This document shows, in pieces, positions 39,999-49,319 of a stretch of DNA of 64,000 bases. Source of the stretch: Rhodospirillales bacterium 70-18 (GTDB taxonomy: Bacteria; Pseudomonadota; Alphaproteobacteria; Acetobacterales; Acetobacteraceae); assembly GCA_001899585.1 (NCBI GenBank), contig MKWE01000043.1, positions 53,612 to 117,611 of the forward strand, in the 5' to 3' direction. Each line of letters starts with the position of its first letter. Positions within the stretch are counted from its first letter, which is position 1. A program made the position numbers and the translations under genes. The notes beneath the pieces were generated by a model that worked only from the letters and a program-made list of their open reading frames with translations, did not search any database and was not told the DNA's origin.

Positions 39999-41825
39999 AT
40001 GAGCGCACCAGATCCAATTACGGCCGAACTCTTCCGCAATTCCATCGTGGCGCTGGGCGACGAGATGGCGCTGACCATCTACCGGGCCGCCTATTCCGGC
40101 GTGCTGAAGAACATCATGGATTATTCCACCGCCATCTGCGACGCGCGGGGGCGGCTGGTGGCGCAGGGGCTGAGCCTGCCGGGGCATCTGTGCTCCATCC
40201 CGGTGGCGCTGCAATCCTGCCTGCGGCATTTCGGCGCGGACATCCACCCCGGCGACGTGCTGACCATGAACGACCCGTATGACGGGGGGATGCACCTGCC
40301 GGACATCTTCGTGTTCCGGCCGGTGTTCGCGGAGGGCGCGATCCTGGCCTGGGCGGCGACGATCTGCCACCACACCGATGTCGGCGGGCGGGTGCCGGGC
40401 TCCAACGCATCGGATTCCACCGAGATCTATGCCGAGGGGCTGCGCATCCCGCCGCTGAAGCTGCATGAGCGCGGGGTGCCGAACGCGACGCTGCTGCGCA
40501 TGATCGACCGCAACGTGCGCCTGCCGGGGCGGGTGATGGGCGATCTGCGCGCGCAGTTGGCCGCCTGTGAGATCGCCGCGCGGGGGATCGACGAGCTGGT
40601 GGCGCGGCATGGCGCGGCCGGGGTGCGGGCGCTGATGGACGAGACCATGGACCACAGCGAGCGGCTGGCGCGCCATTGCCTGGCGGAACTGCCGGATGGC
40701 GAGGCGACGTTCACCGACTGGATCGACGACGACCAGATCGACGCCGATGTGCCGATCAAACTCGTCTGCACCGTGCGCAAGCAGGGCACGCAGATGGTGA
40801 TGGACTGGACCGGCTCCAGCCCGCAGGTGAAGGGGGCGATCAACAACACCTGGAGCTACACCGCCGCCGCCAGCTTCACGGCCGCCAAATCCGTGATGTC
40901 GATCAACATGGCGAACAATGACGGCGTGTTCCGCTGCATCGAGGTGATCGCGCCGCCCGGCACGGTGACCAACGGCGTGCTGCCGGCCGCCTGCGCGGCG
41001 CGCGGGCTGACCGGGTTCCGCTGTGCCGACGCGGCGTTCGGGGCGCTGGCGATGCTGTATCCGCAGCTGGTGTTCGCGGCCAGCGAGGGCGGCAACACCG
41101 GCATCACCATCGGCGGCTACGACGCGGCGCGGCGGCCGTTCATCTATGTGGATTTCCTGTCCGGCGCCTGGGGCGGGCGGCCCTGGGCGGATGGGCTGGA
41201 CGGCAACACCAGCATGTTCGCCAACATGGCCAGCTTCTCGGTGGAGGTGATCGAGGCGGAGAACCCGCTGGAGGTGCTGGACTATGCCTTCGTGCCGGAC
41301 AGCGGCGGGCCGGGCCTGCATCGCGGCGGCATGGCGCAGCAGCGCAGCTGGCGGATGCTGGCCGAGGAGGGGATTTTGCAGGTGCGCAGCGACCGCCATA
41401 CGCATCTGCCCTACGGCCTGCAGGGCGGCGGGCCGGGCACGCCGAGCCAGAACACGCTGAACCCCGGGCCGGCGGAGGAAAAGCTGCGGGCCAAGCTGAC
41501 CATGCAACTGCGCGCCGGGGAGGTGTTCCGCCACCGGCTGCCGGGCGCGGGCGGCTGGGGCTGCCCGCTGGACCGGGAACTGCATCGCGTGGCCAGGGAT
41601 TTGCGCGACGGGCTGGTGAGCCTGGCCGGGGCGGCGCGCGATTATGGCGTGGTGGCGGCGGGCGATCCGCCGGTGATCGACGAGACGGCGACACTGGCGC
41701 TGCGGGCGCGCCTGCGGGCCGAGCGCCCGCCCGGCCCGGCGGTGGCGTGGCGCCCCTTGCACGAAAAAGAACCCCAGACCCCACCCATTGGAGCCCCACA
41801 CCCGCGGCCAGACTCCAGCGAATAA
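39999..41825 (+). CDS. hyuB: Hydantoinase B/oxoprolinase family protein
   Basis: A 608-aa protein of the HyuB family: start MSAPDPITAELFRNSIVALG, then GDVLTMNDPYDGGMHLPDIF and TICHHTDVGGRVPGS, the metal-binding core. HyuA and HyuB together hydrolyse hydantoin- or oxoproline-type rings with ATP. The last about 20 residues (EKEPQTPPIGAPH onward) and the stop codon lie in copy 3 of the dispersed repeat, so the natural end was probably earlier. hyuA follows, 73 bases downstream. Confidence 0.92.
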   Translation: MSAPDPITAELFRNSIVALGDEMALTIYRAAYSGVLKNIMDYSTAICDARGRLVAQGLSLPGHLCSIPVALQSCLRHFGADIHPGDVLTMNDPYDGGMHLPDIFVFRPVFAEGAILAWAATICHHTDVGGRVPGSNASDSTEIYAEGLRIPPLKLHERGVPNATLLRMIDRNVRLPGRVMGDLRAQLAACEIAARGIDELVARHGAAGVRALMDETMDHSERLARHCLAELPDGEATFTDWIDDDQIDADVPIKLVCTVRKQGTQMVMDWTGSSPQVKGAINNTWSYTAAASFTAAKSVMSINMANNDGVFRCIEVIAPPGTVTNGVLPAACAARGLTGFRCADAAFGALAMLYPQLVFAASEGGNTGITIGGYDAARRPFIYVDFLSGAWGGRPWADGLDGNTSMFANMASFSVEVIEAENPLEVLDYAFVPDSGGPGLHRGGMAQQRSWRMLAEEGILQVRSDRHTHLPYGLQGGGPGTPSQNTLNPGPAEEKLRAKLTMQLRAGEVFRHRLPGAGGWGCPLDRELHRVARDLRDGLVSLAGAARDYGVVAAGDPPVIDETATLALRARLRAERPPGPAVAWRPLHEKEPQTPPIGAPHPRPDSSE

Positions 41826-41865
41826 AGTTTTTTTGCTTCTTTTTGTCCACAAAAAGAAGCCTTCC
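41760..41865. repeat. Dispersed palindromic terminator-like repeat, copy 3
   Basis: Right half as in copy 1: GACTCCAGCGAATAAAG, T tract, GCTTCTTTTTGTCCACAAAAAGAAG. Left half is degenerate (GAAAAAGAACC, CCATTGGAG). It contains the stop codon of the hydantoinase B gene and separates it from hydantoinase A. Confidence 0.75.
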
Positions 41866-41898
41866 CTTGAATGACTTACACAAGGACAAGCGTTGGCA

Positions 41899-43992
41899 AT
41901 GAACGGCGGAGCAGGGAGCGGGACGGCGGGGCTGCGCATCGGCGTCGATATCGGCGGGACCTTCACGGACCTGGTGGCGATCGGCGCGGACGGGGCGATC
42001 CGCACGCACAAGACCGCCTCGACGCCCGGGGATTATTCGCTGGGGATCGAGACCGGGTTGCGGGCGCTGCTTGGCGCGGAGGTGGTGGACGAGGTGCTGC
42101 ATGCCACCACGATCGGCTCCAACGCCATCCTGGAGGGCAAGGGCGCGCGCACGGCGCTGGTGACCTCGCGCGGCTTCCGCGACGTGCTGGAAATCCGCGA
42201 CCTGCGGATGCCGCGCCTCTACGACATGCACTGGACCAAGCCGCCGGCGCTGGTGGAGCGGCGGCTGCGGCTGGAGGTGGGGGGGCGGATGCGCCCGGAC
42301 GGCAGCGAGAGCGAGGCGCTGGACCAGGCCGACATCGCGGCGGCGGTCCGGCTGATCGCCGCCGAGGGGGTGGCGAGCGTGGCGGTGTGCCTGCTGCACA
42401 GCTACGCCAACCCGGCGCATGAGCAGGCGGTGGCCGCGGCGCTGCGGGCGGCGCTGCCGGGCGTGGCGGTGACGGCGAGCCATGCGCTGCTGCCGGAGAT
42501 CAAGGAATACCCGCGCACCAGCACCACGGTGGTGAACGCCTATCTCCAGCCGGTGGTGCGCGCCTACCTGACCGCGCTGGAGGCGCGGCTGCGGGCGCTG
42601 GGCATCGGCGCCGGGCTGCAACTGATGCAGTCCAATGGCGGGCTGGCTTCGGCGCAGCATGCCGGGGCGTTTCCGGCGCATATCGTGGAGAGCGGGCCGG
42701 CGGCCGGGGTGGTGGGGGCGGCGGTGCTGGCGGCGCGGCTGGGCGAGCCACGGGTGATCACCTTCGACATGGGCGGTACCACCGCCAAGGCCGGGCTGGT
42801 GGAGCATGGCGAGGTGCTGCGCGCCGAGGCGATGGAGGTGGGCGCGGGGGTGATGGCCGGCGCGCGGCTGCTGGTGGGCGCCGGCTACATGCTGAAGCTG
42901 CCGGCGGTGGACCTGGCCGAGGTGGGGGCGGGCGGCGGCTCGATCTGCCGGCTGGATGCGGCCGGCGCGCCCAAGGTGGGGCCGCATTCGGCGGGGGCGG
43001 ACCCCGGCCCGGCCTGCTACGGCCGTGGCGGGGGCGAGCCGACCATCACTGACTGCAACCTGGTGCTGGGCTACCTGGACCCGGCGGGGCTGGCCGGCGG
43101 CGCGCTGGCGCTGGATGCCGGGGCGGCGCGCGCGGCGGTGGCGCGGCGGCTGGCCGGGCCGCTCGGCCTGACGCTGGAGCAGGCTGCGCACGGCATGCTG
43201 CAACTGGCCTCGGCCACCATGATGCGGGCAATCCGCGCCGTGTCGGTGGAGCGCGGGCGGGACGTGCGGGGCTGCGCGCTGCTGGCGTTCGGCGGCAACG
43301 GGCCGCTGTTCGCCGCCGGGATCGCCGCCGCGCTGGGGATCGGCCGGGTGGTGGTGCCGCCGATGCCGGGGCTGTTCAGCGCCTTCGGGCTGCTGCTGGC
43401 CGATACCGAGCACCATGCCACGCGCAGCCTGCGCATGCGGCTGGACGCGCCGGATGCGGGGGCGCTGGCGGCGGCGGTGGATGGGCTGGTGGCGGCCGGG
43501 CGGGCGCACCTGGCGCAGGACGGCTTCGCGCCGGCGCGGCAGGTGCTGATGCTGTCGGCGATGGCGCGCTATGTCGGCCAGTCCAGCGAGCTGACGGTGC
43601 GGCTGGAGGGCAGCGACGCGGCGGCGATCCTGGCCGGGTTGGCCGAGGCGTTCGGGGCGGAGCACCTGCGCAGCTACGGCTTCCGCGCGCCGTCCGAGGA
43701 GCCGGTGGAACTGATGGGGCTGTCGCTGATCGCCCGCGGCGTGGCCGCCCGCCCGCGCCTGCCGGCCGCCATTCCGCCGGCCGCCGCGCGCGTGCCGGCG
43801 CGGCGCGATGCGTGGTTTGCCGATATCGGCTGGGTGGCCACCCCGGTATGCGACCGTGCGGCGCTGGCGGCCGGGCCGCGCGCGGGGCCGCTGATCGTGC
43901 AGGAATACGACGCCACCTGCCTGGTGCCGCCCGGCGCGGCGGCGGCGCTGGACAGCTTCGGCAACATCGTGCTCAGCCTGACGCCGGGCTGA
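41899..43992 (+). CDS. hyuA: Hydantoinase A/oxoprolinase family protein
   Basis: A 697-aa HyuA protein with actin-like ATPase folds: LRIGVDIGGTFTDLVAIGAD at the start (phosphate-1 loop), HATTIGSNAILEGKGARTAL, and ITFDMGGTTAKAGLV near residue 295. It supplies ATP-dependent activation for ring opening, working with HyuB. The ATG at 41899 is chosen; a TTG six bases earlier is better spaced from AAGGA and also possible. It lies downstream of hydantoinase B, inverse to many A-B orders. Confidence 0.93.
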   Translation: MNGGAGSGTAGLRIGVDIGGTFTDLVAIGADGAIRTHKTASTPGDYSLGIETGLRALLGAEVVDEVLHATTIGSNAILEGKGARTALVTSRGFRDVLEIRDLRMPRLYDMHWTKPPALVERRLRLEVGGRMRPDGSESEALDQADIAAAVRLIAAEGVASVAVCLLHSYANPAHEQAVAAALRAALPGVAVTASHALLPEIKEYPRTSTTVVNAYLQPVVRAYLTALEARLRALGIGAGLQLMQSNGGLASAQHAGAFPAHIVESGPAAGVVGAAVLAARLGEPRVITFDMGGTTAKAGLVEHGEVLRAEAMEVGAGVMAGARLLVGAGYMLKLPAVDLAEVGAGGGSICRLDAAGAPKVGPHSAGADPGPACYGRGGGEPTITDCNLVLGYLDPAGLAGGALALDAGAARAAVARRLAGPLGLTLEQAAHGMLQLASATMMRAIRAVSVERGRDVRGCALLAFGGNGPLFAAGIAAALGIGRVVVPPMPGLFSAFGLLLADTEHHATRSLRMRLDAPDAGALAAAVDGLVAAGRAHLAQDGFAPARQVLMLSAMARYVGQSSELTVRLEGSDAAAILAGLAEAFGAEHLRSYGFRAPSEEPVELMGLSLIARGVAARPRLPAAIPPAAARVPARRDAWFADIGWVATPVCDRAALAAGPRAGPLIVQEYDATCLVPPGAAAALDSFGNIVLSLTPG

Positions 43993-44020
43993 CCGGCCCG
44001 CCCGCAACAGGAGTTCCGCC

Positions 44021-45022
44021 ATGGCCTTTCCCGACAGCATGACCTTCATCCAGGCGAGCGCCCCCGGCGGGCCGGAGGTGCTGGCGCCGGCGACCGGGGA
44101 GGTGCCGTGGCCGCGCGCCGACGAGGTGCTGATCCGCGTGCTGGCGGCAGGCGTGAACCGGCCGGACGTGGCGCAGCGCCAGGGCAGCTATCCGCCGCCG
44201 CCCGGCGCCAGCCCGGTGATCGGGCTGGAGGTGGCCGGCGAGGTGGTGGCCCTCGGCAGTGCGGCGACCCGCTACCGTGTGGGCGAGCGGGTGTGCGCGC
44301 TGACCAATGGCGGCGGCTACGCGCAGTATTGCGTGGCGCCCGAGGCGCAGACGCTGCCATGGCCGGCGGGCTACGACGCGATTCGCGCCGCCGCCGTGCC
44401 GGAGACCTATTTCACCGTCTGGGCCAACCTGTTCATGCTGGGCCGGCTGGCGGCGGGCGAGCGGATGCTGGTGCATGGCGGCACCTCGGGCATCGGGGTG
44501 ACGGCGATCCAGCTGGCGCGAGAATTCGGGGCGACAGCCTATGCCACCGCCGGGTCGGACGACAAGGTGGCGGCCTGCGAGGGGCTGGGGGCGGTGGGGA
44601 TCAACTACCGGACCGCGGATTTCCTGGAGGTGATCAAGGAAAAGACCGAGGGGCGCGGGGTGGACGTGGTGCTGGACATGGTCGGCGCCGCCTATTTCCC
44701 GCGCAACCTGCAATGCCTGGCGATGGACGGGCGGCTGGTGTTCATCGCCTTCCTGCAGGGCAGCAAGGTGGACGGCGTGAACCTGCTGCCGATCATGACC
44801 AAGCGGCTGACGCTCACCGGCTCCACGATGCGGCCGCGCACCACGGCGCAGAAGGGCGAGATCGCCGAGGCGCTGCGGGCCAGGGTGTGGCCCGTGCTGG
44901 CGGCGGGGCGCTGTGGGCCGGTGGTGCACAAGGTGTTCCCGCTGGCCGAGGCGGCGGCGGCGCACGCGCTGATGGAGAGCAGCGCGCATATCGGCAAGAT
45001 CATGCTGAACGTGGCCGCCTGA
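44021..45022 (+). CDS. NAD(P)H-quinone oxidoreductase (zinc-free MDR family)
   Basis: A 333-aa medium-chain reductase of the quinone-oxidoreductase/PIG3 branch: start MTFIQASAPGGPEVL, GVNRPDVAQRQGSYPPPPGA (with no zinc ligands), and the nucleotide site VHGGTSGIGVTAIQLAREFG. It reduces quinones or enones with NADPH in the cytoplasm. CAGGAG precedes the start. It is 28 bases after hyuA and 16 bases before the EamA gene, so it may share their transcript. Confidence 0.93.
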   Translation: MAFPDSMTFIQASAPGGPEVLAPATGEVPWPRADEVLIRVLAAGVNRPDVAQRQGSYPPPPGASPVIGLEVAGEVVALGSAATRYRVGERVCALTNGGGYAQYCVAPEAQTLPWPAGYDAIRAAAVPETYFTVWANLFMLGRLAAGERMLVHGGTSGIGVTAIQLAREFGATAYATAGSDDKVAACEGLGAVGINYRTADFLEVIKEKTEGRGVDVVLDMVGAAYFPRNLQCLAMDGRLVFIAFLQGSKVDGVNLLPIMTKRLTLTGSTMRPRTTAQKGEIAEALRARVWPVLAAGRCGPVVHKVFPLAEAAAAHALMESSAHIGKIMLNVAA

Positions 45023-45038
45023 GCGGGAGGGACGGGCG

Positions 45039-45953
45039 ATGGCGGTGGCAGTGCCAGCGGTGGCGGCCGAGCGCCTGCCGCCGGCCGGGCTGGTGCAGCT
45101 CGCCGCCTCGGTGGTGCTGCTGGCCAGCGCCTGGCCGGTGACCAAGCAGGCGATCGAACTGGGGGCGGTGCCGATCTGGTTCGCGGTGGGGCGGGCCGGG
45201 TTCTCGGCGCTGGTGGCCTTCACGGTGCTGGGGCTGGCCGGGCGGCTGCGGCTGCCGGGGCGGCGGGACCTGCCGGCGCTGCTGGGGGTGGGGCTGCTGC
45301 AACTGGCGGCGTTCTTTGCCTTCGCGCATGTGGCGGTGGCCTGGGTGCCGGCCGGGCGCACGGCGATCCTGTCGAACGTGACCACCATCTTCATCGTGCC
45401 GCTCTCGGTGCTGGTGCTGAAGGAGCGTATTCCGCCGCGCCGCTGGGTGGCGGCGGGGCTGGGGCTGGTCGGCGTGGTGGTGCTGATGGGGCCGTGGGCG
45501 ATCGACTGGACGCGGCGCGAGGTGGTGGTGGGCCATCTGCTGCTGCTGGGGGCGGCGGCCTCGTTCGGCGGCGCGCTGGTGATCGTGCGGCGGTTTCCGC
45601 CGGCGCTGAGCATGCTGCAATTGCTGCCGTGGTGCTTCGGGCTGGCGACGCTGGCGCTGCTGCCGCTGGCGCTGGCGCATGGCGGCGGCATCGGGCTGTG
45701 GCCGGGGCCGGCGCTGGGGGCGATGGCCTATATCGGCGGGCTGGCCGGGCCGCTGGGCACCTGGTGCGTGATGGAGGCGGCGGCGAGCCTGCCGGCGATG
45801 GTCTCCTCGGTGGGGTTCCTGATGACGCCGGCGGCGGGGCTGATCCTGTCCACGCTGTGGCTGGGCGAGCCGCTGGGGCCGGATCTGCTGGCCGGGACGG
45901 CGCTGATCCTGGGCGGTGTGGCCATCGCGGCCTGGCCGGTGCGGCGGCGATGA
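45039..45953 (+). CDS. EamA/DMT-family transporter
   Basis: A 304-aa membrane protein with ten hydrophobic segments in two EamA repeats. Seen: VVLLASAWPVTKQAIELGAV in the first repeat and LKERIPPRRWVAAGLGLVGV at the end of the first half, both typical. It probably exports or imports a small metabolite. GGGAGG lies just upstream. The stop overlaps the start of the next hydrolase gene (ATGA). Confidence 0.92.
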   Translation: MAVAVPAVAAERLPPAGLVQLAASVVLLASAWPVTKQAIELGAVPIWFAVGRAGFSALVAFTVLGLAGRLRLPGRRDLPALLGVGLLQLAAFFAFAHVAVAWVPAGRTAILSNVTTIFIVPLSVLVLKERIPPRRWVAAGLGLVGVVVLMGPWAIDWTRREVVVGHLLLLGAAASFGGALVIVRRFPPALSMLQLLPWCFGLATLALLPLALAHGGGIGLWPGPALGAMAYIGGLAGPLGTWCVMEAAASLPAMVSSVGFLMTPAAGLILSTLWLGEPLGPDLLAGTALILGGVAIAAWPVRRR

Positions 45954-46732
45954 GGCTTCGGGCGGTGGAGATGGGGGCGGCCGAGATGGGTGCCGGGGCG
46001 GTCCGGCCGCTGGTGCTGCTGCACGGGCTGTTCGGCAGTGCTGCCAATTTCGGCGCGGTGCAGAAGCGGCTGGCGGCGCGGGGCCGCACCATCGCGCTGG
46101 ATTTGCGCAACCATGGCGGCAGCCCGCATGCCGCGGCGATGGACTACGCCGCCATGGCCGCCGACGTGCTGGAGACGCTCGACGCCCTGGGAGCGCTGCC
46201 GGCCATGCTGGTCGGCCACTCGATGGGCGGCAAGGTGGCCATGGCGGCCGCCTTGGAGGCCCCCGCGCAGGTGGCGCGGCTGGTGGTGGCCGATATCGCG
46301 CCAGTGGCCTATCCGCCGAGGCTGCGCGGCTACGTCGCGGCGATGGCGGCCATTCCCCTGCATCCCGGCCTGACCCGCGCGCAGGCCGACACGGCGCTGG
46401 CCGGCGCGGTGGCCGAGCCGGGCGTACGGGGGTTCCTGTTGCAGAACCTGCGCCTGGGGCCGCAGCCGGCGTGGCGGATCGGGCTGGCGGAGATCGCGCG
46501 GGCGATGCCGGTGATCGAAGGGTGGGAGACACCGGCCGGGGCCAGCTATCCCGGGCCCGCGCTGTTCGTCGCCGGCGGGCGCAGCGACTACATCCTGCCC
46601 GAACACCGCCCGGCGATCCGCGCGCTGTTCCCGGCCGCTCGCTTCGTGACGCTGAAGCAGGCCGGCCATTGGCTGCACGCCGACGACCCGGACGGGTTCC
46701 TCACCGTGCTGGAGGCGATGCGGGCCGCCTGA
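45950..46732 (+). CDS. Alpha/beta-fold hydrolase (YbfF-like esterase)
   Basis: A 260-aa hydrolase: oxyanion segment PLVLLHGLFGSAANFGAVQK, nucleophile elbow VGHSMGGKVA (Ser), and the terminal His in QAGHWLHADD. The 'LHGLFGs..Nf..v...L' and 'DLRNHGgS' pieces match the YbfF/EPHX-like esterase group. It overlaps the transporter stop by 4 bases and ends 4 bases from the convergent TadG-like gene. Substrate is unknown. Confidence 0.92.
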   Translation: MRLRAVEMGAAEMGAGAVRPLVLLHGLFGSAANFGAVQKRLAARGRTIALDLRNHGGSPHAAAMDYAAMAADVLETLDALGALPAMLVGHSMGGKVAMAAALEAPAQVARLVVADIAPVAYPPRLRGYVAAMAAIPLHPGLTRAQADTALAGAVAEPGVRGFLLQNLRLGPQPAWRIGLAEIARAMPVIEGWETPAGASYPGPALFVAGGRSDYILPEHRPAIRALFPAARFVTLKQAGHWLHADDPDGFLTVLEAMRAA

Positions 46733-46736
46733 GCCG

Positions 46737-48047
46737 TTACTGAACCAGTGCGACCTGCGCCGCGCTCGCCACCGCCTGGGCGGCGGCGTTGATCTGCGCC
46801 GAGCCGGCGGCATAGATGGTCTTGGCCACCACCCGCATCGTCGCCCCGCTGGCGGCGTTGAGGCGGATGTTGTTGGCCACGTTCAGCGCGCCGCAGGGCG
46901 TGTAGAACGAGCCGCTGATCGCCAGCGTCGAGCCGCCGCCCATGGTGTTGGCCGGCGCCGTGCCGGTGGTGGTGCAGCCCTGCCAGAACACGATCCCGGC
47001 GGTGGGGCCGGTGGTCGGCGCGGTGAACTGGGTCACCGTGTTGGAGTAGTTGGTGTAGTTGATATACCCGGGATTGGAGCCGATCAGCACGAAGCTGACG
47101 CCGGTGGCAGGCTGGATGGTGGCGTTGTTGAACGTCAGGTTGCCGTTCATGACGTAGTAGATGCCGGGCGCGAAATTATCCGCCACCCCGTTGCCGCCGA
47201 ACGTGGTGTTGCCGCAATACACTCCCGGCGTCTGCTGGCGCGTGGTGGATTGCCACGAGGTGACGGGCGCCGCATGACACGAATAGGTGCCCGGCGAGGG
47301 CGTCGCCATCGCGGCGAACGGGTTGGCCTGCGCACTGCCGTACGGGCTGGCCGGCCACGGCGAGAAGGTATTGCTGCCGCTGTTGGATTTGGCGATGCCG
47401 CCGACTGCGCCGACCGTGTCGCCCTTGATGGTGCCGCTGTTCAGGTAGATTGCCGTGCTGGCGTTCGAATTGGCGTAGACGCTGCAGCCGGTGGCGGTGA
47501 TCACGCCCATGTTGTCGGCCTTCACGGCGTTGGTCGCGCTGCCATCCAGCGCCAGCACGCAGGCGCCGGAGCCGCTGGTGGCGGTGCCGCTCCAGACTTC
47601 CGCCACGCTGCTCACGGTGATGGTGCGGCTGCTGCTGTCCAGCAGGAAGCCGGAGAAGCTGGCCGGCAGCGTCCGGCTCACGGTGACGGTGACCGCCGTG
47701 CGGCTGCTGTTGGTGATGCCGGTGCCGACCTTGGCGGTCATGCTGCCGTCGGTCAGGGTCTGCGTGCTGCTGGCCCATTGCCGTGTGGCGGCGCCGGCCA
47801 CGCCGTTCAGTTCCGCCACGTTGGCGGCGGTGCCGGCGGCGGTCTGCGCGCTGGCGGTCTTGCCATAGGCGATCGCGCCGGCGGAAGCGGCGGCATCGGC
47901 GGCGACGGTCAGTTCCGTTTTCGTGACCGCCCAGGTGCCCACTTCGAGGCCAAGCCCGGTCGTCATCATCAGGGCCGGTGCCGACACGGCTACCCACAGA
48001 GCGATCGAGCCGCGCCGGTTGCGGCCGAATTGGCGCCCGAATTTCAT
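46737..48047 (-). CDS. TadG-like protein with N-terminal Tad domain
   Basis: A 436-aa protein starting MKFGRQFGRNRRGSIALWVA; the RRGSIAlwvAvsAPaL region and VGTWAVTKTELTVAADAAASAGA match the TadE/TadG N-terminal 'Tad' membrane segment (PF13400-like), which anchors pseudopilins. The rest (about 380 residues) is rich in Gly, Ser, Thr and Asn, beta-like, with Cys pairs, consistent with export across the membrane. No other tad genes are nearby. A TTG upstream at 48110 would lengthen it by 21 residues. Function is inferred only. Confidence 0.78.
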   Translation of the reverse strand: MKFGRQFGRNRRGSIALWVAVSAPALMMTTGLGLEVGTWAVTKTELTVAADAAASAGAIAYGKTASAQTAAGTAANVAELNGVAGAATRQWASSTQTLTDGSMTAKVGTGITNSSRTAVTVTVSRTLPASFSGFLLDSSSRTITVSSVAEVWSGTATSGSGACVLALDGSATNAVKADNMGVITATGCSVYANSNASTAIYLNSGTIKGDTVGAVGGIAKSNSGSNTFSPWPASPYGSAQANPFAAMATPSPGTYSCHAAPVTSWQSTTRQQTPGVYCGNTTFGGNGVADNFAPGIYYVMNGNLTFNNATIQPATGVSFVLIGSNPGYINYTNYSNTVTQFTAPTTGPTAGIVFWQGCTTTGTAPANTMGGGSTLAISGSFYTPCGALNVANNIRLNAASGATMRVVAKTIYAAGSAQINAAAQAVASAAQVALVQ

Positions 48048-48183
48048 ATCTCTCACCGCCTGGAAATCTTGCTTCGAGATTGTAATGTTGGACCGGGCAA
48101 GCTCAAGCAATCTTAGGAACTAGTCCATTTGGCTGAGTGCTCGCTTGGTTGGGCATCGGGCCGCCGCGGGCCGGCCGGGCGTC

Positions 48184-48807
48184 TCAGGCGGGACCGTCGG
48201 CCTGGCGCTCCTCGGCGGCGCGCCAGAGATACCAGGCGGCGGTGCTGCGATAGGGCGCCCAGACCTCGCCCATGCTGGCCAGCTCGCGCGGTTTCGGCTG
48301 CGCGTCCAGGTTGTGGATGCGGCGATAGCCTTCGCGCACGCCGAAATCATCGACCGGCAGCACGTCCGCCCGGCCGAGGGTGAAGATCAGCAGCATCTCC
48401 ACCGTCCAGCGGCCGACGCCGCGGATCACCGTCAGCCGCTCGATCAGCGCGGCGTCGGACAGCCGGGCGGCGGCGCGGCGCGTGGGCACCACCCCTTCGG
48501 CGGCCTTGGCGGCGATGTCGCGGATGGCGGCGGTCTTGCCGGCGGAGAAGCCGCAGGCGCGCATCGCCGTGTCCGGCGTGGACAGGATCTGCGCCGGGGT
48601 GGGGAACGCGCCGTCCGGATACAGCGCCAGGAACCGGCCCAGGATGGTGCGCGCGGCGCGGCCGTGCAATTGCTGGTGGGCGATCGCGTTGACCAGGGCG
48701 GTGTACGGCTCGCCCGGCTCCTTCGCCAGGCGGCAGCGGCCGACGCGGCGGATCAGCGCCGCCAGCACGGGGTCGGCCTGCATCAGATGGCGGGTGGCGG
48801 CGTTCAT
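48184..48807 (-). CDS. DNA-3-methyladenine glycosylase II (AlkA-like)
   Basis: A 207-aa HhH-GPD glycosylase: helix-hairpin-helix IRGVGRWTVEML at 128-139 and catalytic Asp in VLPVDDFGVREGY near 153-154. The N-terminal part has AIAHQQLHGRAA, conserved in AlkA/MAG1 short forms. It removes alkylated purines from DNA in base excision repair. No iron-sulfur Cys cluster is present, which excludes MutY/Nth. Its start lies 159 bases from the divergent small membrane gene. Confidence 0.93.
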   Translation of the reverse strand: MNAATRHLMQADPVLAALIRRVGRCRLAKEPGEPYTALVNAIAHQQLHGRAARTILGRFLALYPDGAFPTPAQILSTPDTAMRACGFSAGKTAAIRDIAAKAAEGVVPTRRAAARLSDAALIERLTVIRGVGRWTVEMLLIFTLGRADVLPVDDFGVREGYRRIHNLDAQPKPRELASMGEVWAPYRSTAAWYLWRAAEERQADGPA

Positions 48808-48966
48808 CGGCGCAGGATGTCATCCGTGCGTGATCGGCGCCATCCCCACGGCTGGGGCCGCCGGCGCCACCGGCCAGGGCGGCGCCGCCCCGCCATGCTC
48901 GCGGCTCTTGCCTTCGCCGCCCCGGGTTCCTCTAATGTCCGCATGGCGGCGGCGAAGGGGGCGGGC

Positions 48967-49206
48967 ATGGCCAAGGTCCGGCGGTCGGGCATCTACCGGC
49001 TGCTCTATGATCGCAGCGGCGGCGAGGACGGGCGGCGCGACGACGCCGATCGCCAGACGGTCAGCCTGGCCGGGCTGGCGGTGACGTTGGTCGTGCTGGT
49101 GGTGTGCCTGTTCCTGGTCAAGCAGCTCAGCCGCACCGCGCGGCTGGACGATTGCCTGCTGTCCGGGCGGACCAATTGCGACCTGCTGATTGCTCGCATC
49201 CGTTGA
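48967..49206 (+). CDS. Small single-span membrane protein, unknown
   Basis: A 79-aa protein with a hydrophilic N-terminus (MAKVRRSGIYRLLYDRSGG), one transmembrane helix (LAVTLVVLVVCLFLVKQL) and a short tail with two Cys (DDCLLSGRTNCDLL). The start at 48967 is supported by AAGGGGGCGGG; an earlier ATG at 48943 would add eight residues. No family is recognised. It is divergent from the glycosylase. Confidence 0.6.
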   Translation: MAKVRRSGIYRLLYDRSGGEDGRRDDADRQTVSLAGLAVTLVVLVVCLFLVKQLSRTARLDDCLLSGRTNCDLLIARIR

Positions 49207-49319
49207 ATTGCGTCGCCACCTGCCGCATCCGGCCCGAATCGGCCGCGCCGCCCGTTTGACCTGCGCGCCAAGTGTGGCAGCGTGCGGGCCTGGGATTTTC
49301 CGGGCTCGGGGGTGTGGCG

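Noticed and set aside
41140..44049. 969-codon minus frame opposite hydantoinase A
   Set aside because: Antisense shadow with extreme Arg/Gln/Ala bias; HyuA motifs are on the plus strand.
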